Shown piece after piece: positions 1 through 10,765 of a stretch of DNA of 64,000 nt; within the stretch, counting starts at the first letter, position 1; the number at the start of each line of letters is the position of its first letter. The notes beneath the pieces are model-generated. The model was not told the origin of the DNA. It was given only the letters and a program-made list of their open reading frames with translations, and did no database searches. Made by a program: the position numbers and the translations under genes. This stretch comes from Edaphochlamys debaryana (lineage: Eukaryota > Chlorophyta > Chlorophyceae > Chlamydomonadales). The DNA is taken from the NCBI GenBank assembly GCA_016858145.1, contig JAEHOE010000037.1, positions 558,001 through 622,000 on the forward strand. The letters are read 5' to 3'.

Positions 1-157
1 GATCGCGCACGCGGTTGGGTCGCGTTCTTTCCGCAACCTTGGCCTCCCGCTCACTCCCCCGGATTCAGGCTGTTGGTGCCCCCCGTTACCCTACGATGCG
101 GCTTCCTGCCACGTTGTTTCCTCGTCCCACCCCCCACCTCGCGCCTCACACTACCAG

Positions 158-3100
158 GCACGGCAACTGCAACGGCGAGACGGGGCAGTGCGACTGCCCG
201 TTTGGCCTGACGGGTGCGGCCGGGACGTGGGGCCAGCAGATACGGTGAAGAGCTCCCACTGCCGCTTTCGCCGCTTAGGGGGCTGGCGCAAGCTGTCTTG
301 GCGACATGGGCCGCAGTCAGGCACGCACCAGAGCGCCACCCCCAACTGGTGCTGTAGCAAAGGGCTCGGGATGGAGCCTCAGACATGGTTGCCTTGGTTG
401 TCTCCCGAACCCCTCTGCCCCTTCACCCCCAGGCCCCACGTGCACGGAGCGCCTCCTGCCCGCCTGCCACCCCAGCACGAATGACACCACCACACCCTTC
501 TACGGCTTCGAGTATCCCAAGAACTGTGCCTGCTACAGGCAAGCATCACTAGGGGGGTGGTTAAGGGCAGGTGGCGATGTGCTCCAAGGCACGCAGGAGC
601 GAGAGGAAGGGGCACAAAAAGATGACCGACGGGTTCTGTCAGTACCGAAGGGGTCAGCCTGGCTCATCATGCGGGTTATGCAAACAATATAGAAGCCGGG
701 GTCTGCACGGTTCCTGCCTGCCTAGTCCTCACCCATTCCAACACAGCAACGTGCTCCACGCCATCCGGTTTCCCTCCACGACAGGCAGCTGAGAGCGCTC
801 CCGGGCGTCTGCCCGGACTTGATGTTTCCGGGCCCCGGACGCCAGGACTTCGGCCCATGCCTCTATGAAGCTGCGTCTCAAAAGACCGTGAGCAGTGGGG
901 CGTGCGTGGGGCTGGGGCTGGGGCTGGGCCGGGGCTGGGGCTGGGGCTGTATGTAAAGGAATACGCCGCCCACCCAGCCACCTGAAACTAGACGCTGGTG
1001 ATGTTGTCCAACTCCACGCCCTGTCCGCAATTCCTCTACCTCCTCCCCTGTGTCCAGCTGCTCTGCTACCATTACACCGACCGGCCTGAGGCGGAGCAGC
1101 TCTCTGACTCGCCCCCCCTGGACCACCCCGGGATAGACTGGCGGAACTCGAAGCCCTGGCCGAGGTGCGTGCGTGCGGCTGGGGTGCCGTGCGTGCTCGC
1201 TTCGCGTTGCTGTCACGGCGGCAAAGCGAGACGGTCCGGGCCGGTCGGTCTCTGTCTGCTTGACGCGTGCGGTGCACGCTACAATCCAGCCCCGCCCGCT
1301 ACGGTCATCTCCCGTTTGGCCCGGGCCCCCTCTCAGCATGGAGGAGGTCATCTTGCCGAGAGACCAGTGGCCGAAGGTGCGGAGCGGGGGGCAGGGTCTT
1401 GAACGCATTGAGGCTAGGAATGAACGGGGGGGCGGGGTCAGGCGGGTCAAATAGTCGAAATCCGTTCTCAGCAAGGCCTGTCTGACGGAGGTACCGGTAC
1501 GGCCCCGCGGAAAAGCACCGGCCACGGGCCGTGATAACCACGGCAGCTCTTGTTGCAAGTAGCGGTTTACATCTCCTGGGGGGATGGGCAGTACGGGACA
1601 CATTGGGGGTGAGCGGAGGGAGGAGGCCATGTGGCCCGAGTTGGGCCGAGGGCTGGCACCGAGGGACGTCACCAGGGCCCGAGGTGCCCGCCCTCGGCTC
1701 AGCTCGGGCATTATGGGCCCCTCCCTCCGCTTACCCCCAACAGCTCCCACATTGGACCATCCTGGGGGGAGATAATCCGAGGCACCCACGGGGGAAGCGG
1801 GGGCCATCCAGTGCTGCTGGTTCCGTCCCGTGGGTCCATCCCGTTGTATTAGCAAGGCGCGCCTCCTCCCCGCCACACATGGGTCCATCCCGTTGCGAAA
1901 GGCGTAACCCCCCCAACACCACCATCACGCACAGGAGGTCAAGACAAGCGACGGTGGCGTGTGGCGACCCCTCAAGGACTGCCCGGACAAGTGCGGAGGT
2001 TTAGGAGGCTGCTGCACAGGGGGCATAGGGGGCATGCGAGTTGACGAGGGTGGCTGCCCGAAGGCAGGACAACGGGTCACGGGGTAGCCTGAGGGGGCTT
2101 GGCAAGTTGGATACGGTACCTTATTATCTCGGTCTCCTTGTCTTTGCAAATGCGCAGCTGTAACTTCCGCGGCTGGTGTGAACTGTGGCGTGTGGACCTG
2201 GTGAGTGAGTTGGGGCGCTGCTGCTTAAGAAGGGATTCCTCCTCGGCGGGTTTGTGGCACGTGCATCCCATCTGGCAGGCCTGGCGGGGCCCAGCCGGGC
2301 CCGTTGTGGCACAGCTCGTGCAGCACCGATACAGGCCCAGCCCGGCGTAGAGCGCATGGCTGGACACTATGCTGGGCGTGCATGGGGTGGCGGGCGTTGG
2401 CCCCATTCCATGTGCAAAGCTAAGCAGAGCCTTGTTAGTTGGCATACCCTTCCGCCCTCGCCGCTGGTGGCCATGCACGCATGAGCCCACGCACGGGCCC
2501 TGCGTGTCATGGGGCAGAATTGCCGGCCCGGGGCCCATTGTGTGCTGAGCCCCGTCCTTTGCCCCATCGCCCGTTCCTCTGTCGGTGCCTGGCCGCCATG
2601 TAGGGCCCTACTTGCAACTGCCACGGGTACTACGAGGGACAGAGATGTCAGAGAGCAGAACCCTACCACTGCTACCGCAACTGCAGGTGAGACCGGGGGT
2701 CTGGAGGGAGCGAGGGAGCCCTGCTGGATGGATTAGCACATGCATCCGGATGTCCGGATCCGAATCCAGATGCGTCGTGTGGGCTCTAGCGCGCGGCGGG
2801 GTGGTCAGTCCCGGGCAGGGGAGGGCAGTTCGGTTCCGACCTCCAACCTCCAAACCCCAACCTCCAAACCCCAACCTCCAACCTGACTCAACTGCTGCTG
2901 GCCCCGTCCATCGATTCCGGATTTCCGCAGCGGCGTGGGGCAGTGCGTGCGCGGCTGGTGCCACTGCCAGCCCGGGTACTGGGGGCACGGCTGCACTCGG
3001 AGAAAGGCCTACGTGAGCAGCGCAGGTGAGCGAGGGGCGAGGGTTTGAGTTGTTGGGGTGAGGCACACGCTTTGAGGTCCTGGCCTGCCTTCAGGTAGGG

Positions 3101-6100
3101 CCGCAAGCAGTCAGCATGCCACTGCATGCGTGAGCGAGACAGGGAGGCCGGACCCCATCGCCATCCCCAACCTTGCCTTGCGCCCAGGCTGGCTGCCAAA
3201 CCATGCAAACATGAAGGTCTACGTGTACGACCTGCCCGAGAATGTCGTACACCGCCGGGAAGTTAACGATCGGTGGTGAGCTGTCTGGCAGCCGCGCGCT
3301 AGTTTGAGCAGTAAAGCCGGATTGAAATGGTCCTGCCTTACTCTGCTGGCTGGCTGCGTGGGCACCGATGATGGATGCCAGTGCCTTTCAACTTAGGCAT
3401 CGGCCTCCTCCCCCCGCCTGACCTGGTCCCATCGGCTTTGTCACCACTCCTGTTTCTCCTTCTTCCCTGCTGCTTCATGCAGGTCCAGCATAGACGTCAT
3501 CTACCTAGCGGAGATCGTATTCATGGAGCAGCTCCTTTCTGACTGGTCCGTGCGGACAGAGAACCCATGGGAAGGTGAGGAAGCGGTGGGGTGGAACAGG
3601 AAGGGCGGGAGGGCGCTGGGCAGGTAGGTGGTACGGAGAGGGCTATGCCTTTGTCCCACCCATCAGACCGGGTGGGCCAAGGGCTTCATTCACTGTCTCG
3701 CCCCTGCCTGCCTCGCAGCTTCGATCTTTGTGATCCCTACATACACTTACTGGTACACCGGTGAGGGCGCGCGCACGGTTCGTGGGAGCCGTGTCGGGGT
3801 GTCCGGGTGTTGGGGAGCGCCGCTGGAGCGAGGTGCGTGCATGGAGCAAGTGCCGTCCAGGAGGTCGGTGCTCCCCTGGCTCCTGGGTTGAAGGCTTTTG
3901 TTGGAGTAGCTGGCCTTGACTGGTGAAGAAGCGCGTCGTAACGCGCCCATGACACTCGACGCCGACCGACAGCGCGGGACATTGCGTTCTTGAGCCACTC
4001 GATGCGCCCCCATGAAACGCTCACGCGCTCCCCGCAGCTCTCATCACCCGCTTAGGACCAGGTGGCTAGCTGAGCGCTACCATCCAATGAAGCACCTACC
4101 TCCTTCAACTGACACTGCTCCCCCGGCATACGCCCTCGACAGCTAGCATGCCATCCCCCACCACCACGCATCCCTCCTCCCCACCACTGCCCCCACCACG
4201 CATCCCTCCTCCCCAACCACCCCACGCAGGGAACGGCAATGGGCCCTACCCCATCTTCGACCGCGTCTCGCACTATCTGCAGCAGACCTCGCCCTTCTGG
4301 AACGCCACCAGGGGACGGAACCACGTCTTGTTCGCCACAAACGACCTGGGAGTGTGCAAGCTGGAATGGGCGCCGCCATTGCTGCAGCACTCAATCAAGG
4401 CGAGGCAGGGCCTGCCTGGTCGTTTTGCCTGGGGGTTGAGTTTTGCCTGGGGGTTGACGGGCGGCGCGGGTGCCGGGCTGAGCAAGGCGGCAGGGCTATG
4501 GGGGTGCAGGGGTGGCTGGCCCTTCCTTCCCGGTTTGTTTCCAAGTACCTCCTGTGCTGTATCGCCATGCTCCTCCGTCCGGTTTTTTCATTTTCTTTTC
4601 CCGCCCGCTCCCACAGGTGGTGCACTACGGCCTGTCAACGCGGCGCCCCTACGGGCGCCCCAGCAACAACAGCGCCCCACACGCGGGGTCCCTGGCAGAC
4701 GAGGCCATGCCTTTGCCGGGGCACCGCTTCCCGGGCATGGCAAATTTCTCCGCCGTGAGCCCGCGGAGCGTGTCAGACAGAGCCTTTATGCACGACCCGA
4801 TGTGGGCTTGGGCGTACCGTATTTATTTTTAGGGCACCATGGTGCTCCCTTGGGGAAATCAAACTCCCGCGCAGCTCGGCTCAGCTTGGCTCGCGACTTC
4901 CCGCACGCACCGCTCGAGCCCCCCCCCCGTCCCCCGCCCCATTCACACACTCAGCGGGTATGAACAGACGCCTATCCTGGCCTATCTTTCCAACCTCAGG
5001 TGGCCATTGAGATGGAGCACCGTTCATGCTACCGGTGAGGACTCTGTGCGCCGGTCTTTTCGTAAGAATGCATGAAGTGTTGCTCCATTCAGCTTGGTCT
5101 TGTGGACTTGACCCCTACATAGAGCGGCCTTGGGCCTGGCTGCTCAAGTGGCTGCCAGTCCGATCGAATGACGCGGCCCCCGCCATGTGCACCGCCCCCA
5201 ACGTAGGCCCGAGAAGGACGTGGTCTTCCCCAACTTCCTCGAACAGAGATGGGTATTGAGTACGAAGTACAAGCGGGTGGGCAGTGGCTGGAGTCTAGGG
5301 GGGAGTTGGGCTCGATCGGGGCTTAGGAGGGGGCCATGCATAGGGCCCAAGTGGACGGGTAAGAAGGGTCGCATGGGAGGGTTGTGTGCAGTGGACTTGG
5401 GGAACAAGGGACTTGGGAATTGGGGGGGCTGGATACCTGGGGGATTAGGGACCTGGGATGTGGGGACCCGCGGGTTTTGGTCCCCCGGACTGTGTCCAGC
5501 AGCGGCCGAAGAGTCAAAGTTAGATAGGCCAGGTAGAGCAACTGGGATTCCTTGGGAGCCATTTAAGTGCGTGAGAGGGTGTGTAGGGGCACGCGCGAGA
5601 AGGGCATGGGTCCGTGCAGGGGCAGATCGGCGGGTTCACAGGGCTGGGCGTCAGCCACGATGAAAACCTAGGGAGTTGGGCTGGCGGCGATCGCGTGCAC
5701 TCGGGGAAAGGGGCGGGTCTCGGTGCGTTTGGGACTGCGGGAGGGGCAGGCAATACGACGGGGAGCCACGTGGGGTGCGGAACTCTCAGATAGCCCAGCC
5801 CCATGCATGGGCCCCCTGGCCCGGGGTCTAGCCTGAAGCCAGCTAATGCGCGTTTGGACACGGGGCCAGGCGACGCTTGACATCCGATGTGTGCCGCCCT
5901 CTGCCCGCTCAACCCCAATCCCGCCCTCGGCAGAACTCGCTTGTCTCGTCCCTGCCTGACGGCTCGCGGATCGTCACCCGCCAACCCGACGACCCGGTAC
6001 GCAACATCACCTTCTACTTCACTGGCTCCAACAGGTAAGCCAGGGCCGCGAGGCTGTTTAGATCAAGGGCAGGGACCGCAGGCCCCCGCCTGGACGGGTT

Positions 6101-7799
6101 TTCCAGGCCCCGGGTCCGCTCAACCTTGCAATCCACGCCCAGACCGTGTAGTGCGGGGTCCAACGGATTAATGGCCGGGTGCGAGCCCGCGTGCCGTGGT
6201 GCGGGCTGGTGGTGGAGGGGGTTGAGGGCTATACGGAGCCAGACTCGAACATTGGGCCCCCTGGGGGGGACCACGGGGCTCAGCCCTTTTCCTGCCTTCG
6301 GGCAGCCACCCTTGTCCAGGCCTGCATGTCAACTAGAAACGGATGCGGACAGCCACTGACATGGGTCTCCGCATGCAGCGATCTTCCCACTCGTCTCCAA
6401 ATCGACTCTTGTCTTTCCCCGTCGCATTCAGGGTGGGAGAGATGGAGTACAGCCTTGGTGTACGACAAACCATATACGAGATGTTTGGCCCGGGAGGCAA
6501 GCACCATGCCAACGGCAGCCACCCTCGGCCCGACTATCTTGTGAGTGTCCTGACGGGCGGGAGGGCTTGGCAACATGCGTGCGGTTCGTACCTCGGTAGG
6601 TGTTGCGTGAGCCCACACTGAAACAGGCCGGACTTGTCTGTGTCGGGCTCGACTTGCAAGACGAATGAGCATCACCAGCGGTAGCCTGGTATAGAACACA
6701 CAGAAGCCTTGAGCTAGCTTGTTGTGTCCTTTCCTCCCGCGGCTGTGCAGGTCGCCCATGCTACGCGTGAGTTACAAAGTCGCGGCTTGCTGTGCTGTCA
6801 GCTCACAGTCCTGGGCAGCTTCTGCAGTCCGTCAGCGCAAAACCGGGTTTTGACAACTGGCGCTGCTTGCACGGATGGGGAGGGGTGGGCTGTGTCCTGG
6901 CTGTCCCTCCCTCTGCAGTGACGTGTGCCCCCCCCCCCATCCCATAGATTCTGCTGTCGAGGACCTCCAGCGCGCAAAGTTTTGCCTCGCGCCCTCCGGC
7001 CTTGGCTGGGGCGTCCGCCTAGCGGGCGCCATGCTCGCTGGGTGCGTGCCTGTCATCATTCAAGATCACGTGTACCAGGTATGTAGACGGGGGCAAGGTG
7101 GGTCTGCCACGCACCTCCTCCTGCTTGAGGGGAACAGCAAGGGTGGCCATGGGTGGCCATAAGCCGGGGGGGTCTGCTACGCACCTCCCTCCCACTCCTC
7201 GAGGGAAACAGCCCATTGCAGTGTGTATGTGCCGCCCGCAACCCCGCATCCTCCCATCCGCCCTCCCTCCCCCGCTTGGCCCAGGCCCTGTGGGACGTGC
7301 TGCCGTACGACGATTTCTCCATCCGCATGTCCCGACACGACTTGCATCGCATCGTGGAGATCCTGGATCTGGTGACGCCCGAAGAGCTTCTTAGGCTACA
7401 GGCAAGCGCATGCTTCAGGACAGGGGGGCACACCAGCTCGGACGCTGACAGTGTTAGCACGGGTTGAGCACTGCTGCCCCTTTCCTGTCTTCCCCTCAGG
7501 AGGGGGTGGCCAAGTGGCGCAGGTGAGGGCGGGTGGGAGGGTGCCACGCTGGCTTGCTCAATGGGCCACCCGGTCGCTAGCAACAGCTGCATGCCCGCTT
7601 AACAGCCATCATTGTCAAAGACCCCGCCATGACAGCTTGACCGCCGCACTCATCCCTCCCGTGCAGCGCGTTCCACTGGCATTATGACCTGGGAGGCCTG
7701 GCATACAACTTCACGGTGCTGTCACTGAAGCAGAAAGTGCTGCACTTGCGGAGTCAGGACTACCGGCGCCTGAGGCACGTGCACCGCTTGCGCAGTTAG
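158..7799 (+). CDS. EGF-like/exostosin-domain (GT47-type) glycosyltransferase, 5' end outside window
   Basis: Twenty-three visible exons, all phases closing: 158-213, 433-538, 785-887, 992-1164, 1337-1376, 1935-1990, 2158-2200, 2604-2686, 2931-3025, 3188-3275, 3483-3574, 3719-3760, 4230-4399, 4617-4754, 5000-5034, 5207-5252, 5934-6034, 6432-6540, 6750-6765, 6948-7078, 7285-7401, 7500-7522, 7667-7799 (stop TAG). They encode about 664 residues. The N-terminal part has Cys-rich EGF-like segments (HGNCNGETGQCDCPFG; CVRGWCHCQPGYWGHGC). The exostosin domain follows, with MKVYVYDLPENV, RPEKDVVFPNF, NITFYFTGS, AKFCLAPSGLGWGVR and AGCVPVIIQDHVYQ. In this family such proteins are Golgi or secretory glycosyltransferases; the substrate here is unknown. 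Three donors are GC (after 538, 4399, 7401) and one exon is only 16 nt. A related complete gene lies at 31816-38559. Bases 1-157 look intronic. Confidence 0.85.
1602..1752. repeat. Imperfect long hairpin in an intron of the first exostosin gene
   Basis: A segment from about 1602 (GGGGGTGAGCGGAGGGAGG) and one ending about 1752 (reverse complement GGGGGTAAGCGGAGGGAGG) form inverted arms of about 50 bp at roughly 85% identity by eye, with a loop of about 45 bp. It lies in the intron 1377-1934. It may be a MITE-like insertion or a simple inverted duplication. Confidence 0.5.
2843..2884. repeat. Short tandem repeat (CCAACCTCCAAACC type) in intron
   Basis: A run of about three 14-bp units containing CAACCTCCAAACCC lies in the intron 2687-2930 of the first exostosin gene. 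No coding or regulatory role is apparent. Confidence 0.6.
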
Positions 7800-7981
7800 T
7801 GCTCGATGAGTCTTTCTCACGCTTGAAATGAGCGTAGCGTAGACACATGTTCTGATGACGGTCTGAGTGAAGGCGTGGTTCTGATATGTAGAATGAGCGT
7901 AGCGGAGTAACATCGTCTGATGTGGAGTGGAGGTGTGTTTCTAATGCCGTGGATATACTGCAGGGTGAGGCTTAGGGGCGG

Positions 7982-7986
7982 TGTAA
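7982..7986 (+). promoter_or_regulatory. Candidate TGTAA poly(A) signal for the first exostosin gene
   Basis: TGTAA lies 183 nt after the stop codon at 7799. TGTAA is the usual polyadenylation signal in Chlamydomonas-type algae. The cleavage site cannot be seen directly. Confidence 0.45.
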
Positions 7987-7994
7987 CGGACGTC

Positions 7995-8400
7995 TCAGAC
8001 ACACACCACATTGAGCCCCAGCTGGTGGCACGCTACCTCACCCGGCTCTACGACAAACGCACACAGCCCGCCTTTCAAGCCGTCCCTCTCTCTCGGTTCG
8101 TCCGTGCCGACTCCAGCGTCAACGAAGCCTGCAAGCGCAACATCCTCACCAGCCAGTTCCACCGCCTCCGCCGCATCATCTCCGACGTCAACGACTTCTG
8201 CCACCAGATGGCCCTCATCCTCCACACCCTCGCCGAACTTAACTACCCCGTCCAGCCACCGCATGTTCTCCATGCTCCGCGACCTCCTCGCTGCCCAGCC
8301 GTACATGTACTACATGCCTCGCCAGCACACCCACCTCGACCTCTACAAGCACATCCACGCAGCCTTCAGCCGTCTACCCCCGCCCCAGCCCTGCCTCTAA
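7995..8400 (+). pseudogene. Degenerate retroelement fragment: C-terminal tail of a Penelope-like reverse transcriptase
   Basis: Two reading frames join at about 8245 to give one recognisable stretch. The first frame carries EACKRNILTSQFHRLRRI followed by HQMALILHTLAELNYP. The next frame continues with RMFSMLRDLLAAQPYMYY and ends at a TAA at 8398-8400. The pattern of a conserved Lys-Arg, 'LTSQFHRLRRI' and a terminal 'xxYP' resembles the region after the RT domain in Penelope-like elements. The frame change at about 8245 indicates decay, and there is no RT catalytic core in the window. Assignment to the Penelope class is from pattern memory only. Confidence 0.45.
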
Positions 8401-8410
8401 CGCTCCGCCG

Positions 8411-9013
8411 TTGCTCCCAGCGCAGCCGCCCTCCGCCCTCCCGCTACCATCCCCGCTGCCCCCCACCCCGCCGCCGCCGCCGCCTCCACCACCCCCGCCG
8501 CCGCCACCTACATCATCCCCGCCGCCTTCGCCCCCTCCCCCGCCGCCGCCATCAATGCCGCCCCAACCCGCCCAGCCGCCGACACGTCCAGCCCCTGTCA
8601 ACCCCCGCCCGCCTCCACCCCCTGCACCCCCTGCCCCACCCCCGCCGCCACCCCCCGCCCCACCGCCGCCACCACCTCAGCCGCCCCCTGCCGCTCTCCA
8701 ACTCCAGTGCGTCGTCTGCCAGCTCCCCCGCCCCTGGGCCGCATTCTACCTGTGTGCGGCCCCCGCCTGCCCCCGCGCCATCCACGCCTGCTGTCGGCAC
8801 CACCACCGCCCTTTCCCCACCTTCTGGAACTGGCGCTGCGACTCCCACCTCCTACCTCCCGCGCCGCCTCCCCCTCCACCCCCTCCCCCTCCCCCTCCCC
8901 CTCCTCCGCCGGCCCCCCCTCCCCAGCCGCCCCCATCAGCCCCACCACCCCCCACGGCCGCTGCCCGCACCCCCAGCCAGCCCTGCAGCCCGCCTTCCCC
9001 TCTCCTTCCCTAA
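8411..9013 (+). other. Proline-rich open frame with a PHD-like Cys/His cluster (possible retroelement part)
   Basis: This 200-codon open frame has no ATG at its start. It consists of two long polyproline/Ala tracts flanking CVVCQLPRPWAAFYLC, CPRAIHACCRHHH and WNWRCDSH. The spacing CxxC-x11-CxxxxC-x4-HxxC-x18-CxxH resembles a PHD/RING-type zinc-binding fold with a terminal His. It lies just downstream of the RT tail in a third frame. It could be the degraded C-terminal region of the same element. The low-complexity flanks make chance coding possible, but the Cys/His spacing is hard to explain that way. Confidence 0.35.
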
Positions 9014-9177
9014 CCGCCACCGGGCTCCCCTGCGTACCGGCGCGGGCGCGGGGGTGTGCGGCTGTGCGGCGGGAATGATTTCGGGCCCCTCGCTTTGGGT
9101 ACGCGAGGTTATGCCCCGGGGCGAGGGATACTTCCGGGCCTCTGCCGGCTGTTGACGCCTCTCTGACCCCTGCACAG

Positions 9178-9522
9178 CCGCGCACCCCCGCGTTCTCTGA
9201 CCCCCTGCCTAACCCGCTGCCTTGCCCCTGCCTCCCGCACCTCTCACGCGGCACCCCAGTCCCGCCTGCGCAGTGGCGGGATCTGGTCTGGTCGCCGCGG
9301 GGAGCTCACTCGGAGCCCACGTGCGACCTCACCTCGCACCGCACTCTGCACACCGCACGCGTGGCCTGGGTTGGGGCTGGGTGCTCAGCTGGGTACGGCG
9401 TCTACCGCGTCCGACCCCGTCGTCTTCCCCACGCTCCGTCAACGTATTCTACCCAGCCCGCCGGCGGTGTCACCTTAGCGTGTGTCTCATCTTCACCTCG
9501 TCGCGCCCTCCTCAGCTATTAA
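9178..9522 (+). other. Unlisted open frame, probably the tail of the same retroelement
   Basis: An open frame of about 113 codons with no ATG follows a possible acceptor (CTGCACAG at 9171-9178) and ends at TAA 9520-9522. It contains QWRDLVWSPRGAHSEPTCDL and VAWVGAGCSAGYGVYRVRP. The composition is protein-like, with few Pro runs. No family is recognised. Its position next to the RT tail and the PHD-like segment suggests it belongs to the same element. Confidence 0.3.
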
Positions 9523-10765
9523 GCCCTTCCTGCGCCCATTCCCTCATCTCCCGCATGTTTGCTTCTGCTCGTCTTCTGCGTGGGGCCGACGTCAATCCCC
9601 ACGCTAGGTGAGATATCCTTTCGTACCGGGTTCTCTTCGGGGGGTTACGAACGTCCCGGGCAGCTTCTGCTTAGACAACGAACATACCTCTGGCGCTTCT
9701 CGCTCTGGCGCTCGGACCGTTTGCTCTGGGCCTGCGGAGCCAACTCGCTGGACGGTCTTTCCAGTACGTCGGACGGGCGGGCGCTACGCGGAGCTACATC
9801 ACACCCTCCGGGTCTGGCCGGGCTTTCTGCTTGCTTACGGATTCCTCGTACCCCAACACCACAATGAGCGAGAGAGATAATACACAGGCTGAAGGGGGTG
9901 GGGGCGTCCAGGCACGCAGCTAAGTCACAAACCATCGGTGGGCGGGGCCACAACGAGGTTGCATGATGCTTGCCTTGCTTGGTAGTTGGTACACCGGACT
10001 GTTCGTAGCCTCGTGAATAGCGCCTTTTATCAGGACTGTTGACCTGGCAGGGGGTAATGGATTTGTGAGCCGCGGTGGCTCGGTCAAGGACTGCATACCG
10101 GCCAGGGACGAGCACAGATGCCGCTCACGAGCCTCCTGGAAGGACTGAGCGAGAGACAGAGTACCGGTACGGCTGATATGTTGAGCCAGCCCATGAGCGG
10201 CTTTGGGGAGAGCGAGAGGCGCCCCTTTGGACCCCTCCGCGTCTGCACGTGCACGCCGTGCACTCGCTGCATTGCACGCCTGCTGCGAACCCCGAGCGGG
10301 GCCGGCAGCCCATCTGCCCGCTGGCTGCAACCCTGTATCGCGTCATTCCCAACCCGTGTCTACGTGCTAGCTGCTCTACCGCTGGCAATCCCGTTCCTTT
10401 TATGATCATGCCAAAGCGCAAGGACGACAGCGAGGCGGACAGCGAGGCGAGGGGGCAGGCTCCGTGGCTCCTTGCGTCTCACATACAGTACACAGGAGCA
10501 CACGTCAACCCCAGCAAGGGTGGAGCTCACAACCCCGGCCATCTGCCGAGCCCCACAGTCCCCGTCAGATGCCAAACACCGAGCCCCTCGCTTGGCCCCC
10601 CAGTCTCGCCTCGCACACCTGCCCGAACCGTCCGTCCTTCACACGCCGTGTCCCGCACCCCTAGGCGCGCGTGTCTGGCACCCCGCCACCCACGCATCAC
10701 GCCTCCTTCGCCATTCTTCCACGCCCCGCCCTGCCTTGTGGAGTCCAGCAATCGCTTTCCCTTCC
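9523..10765. other. Intergenic spacer without a supported gene
   Basis: It holds a 90-codon open frame (9608-9880, + strand, containing TRWTVFPVRRTGGRYAEL) of unknown nature, possibly more transposon-derived sequence. A palindromic TACCGGTA lies at about 10162. The stretch antisense to the NUP93 3' end is proline-rich by composition and probably is NUP93 3' UTR. I see no RNA gene. Confidence 0.4.
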
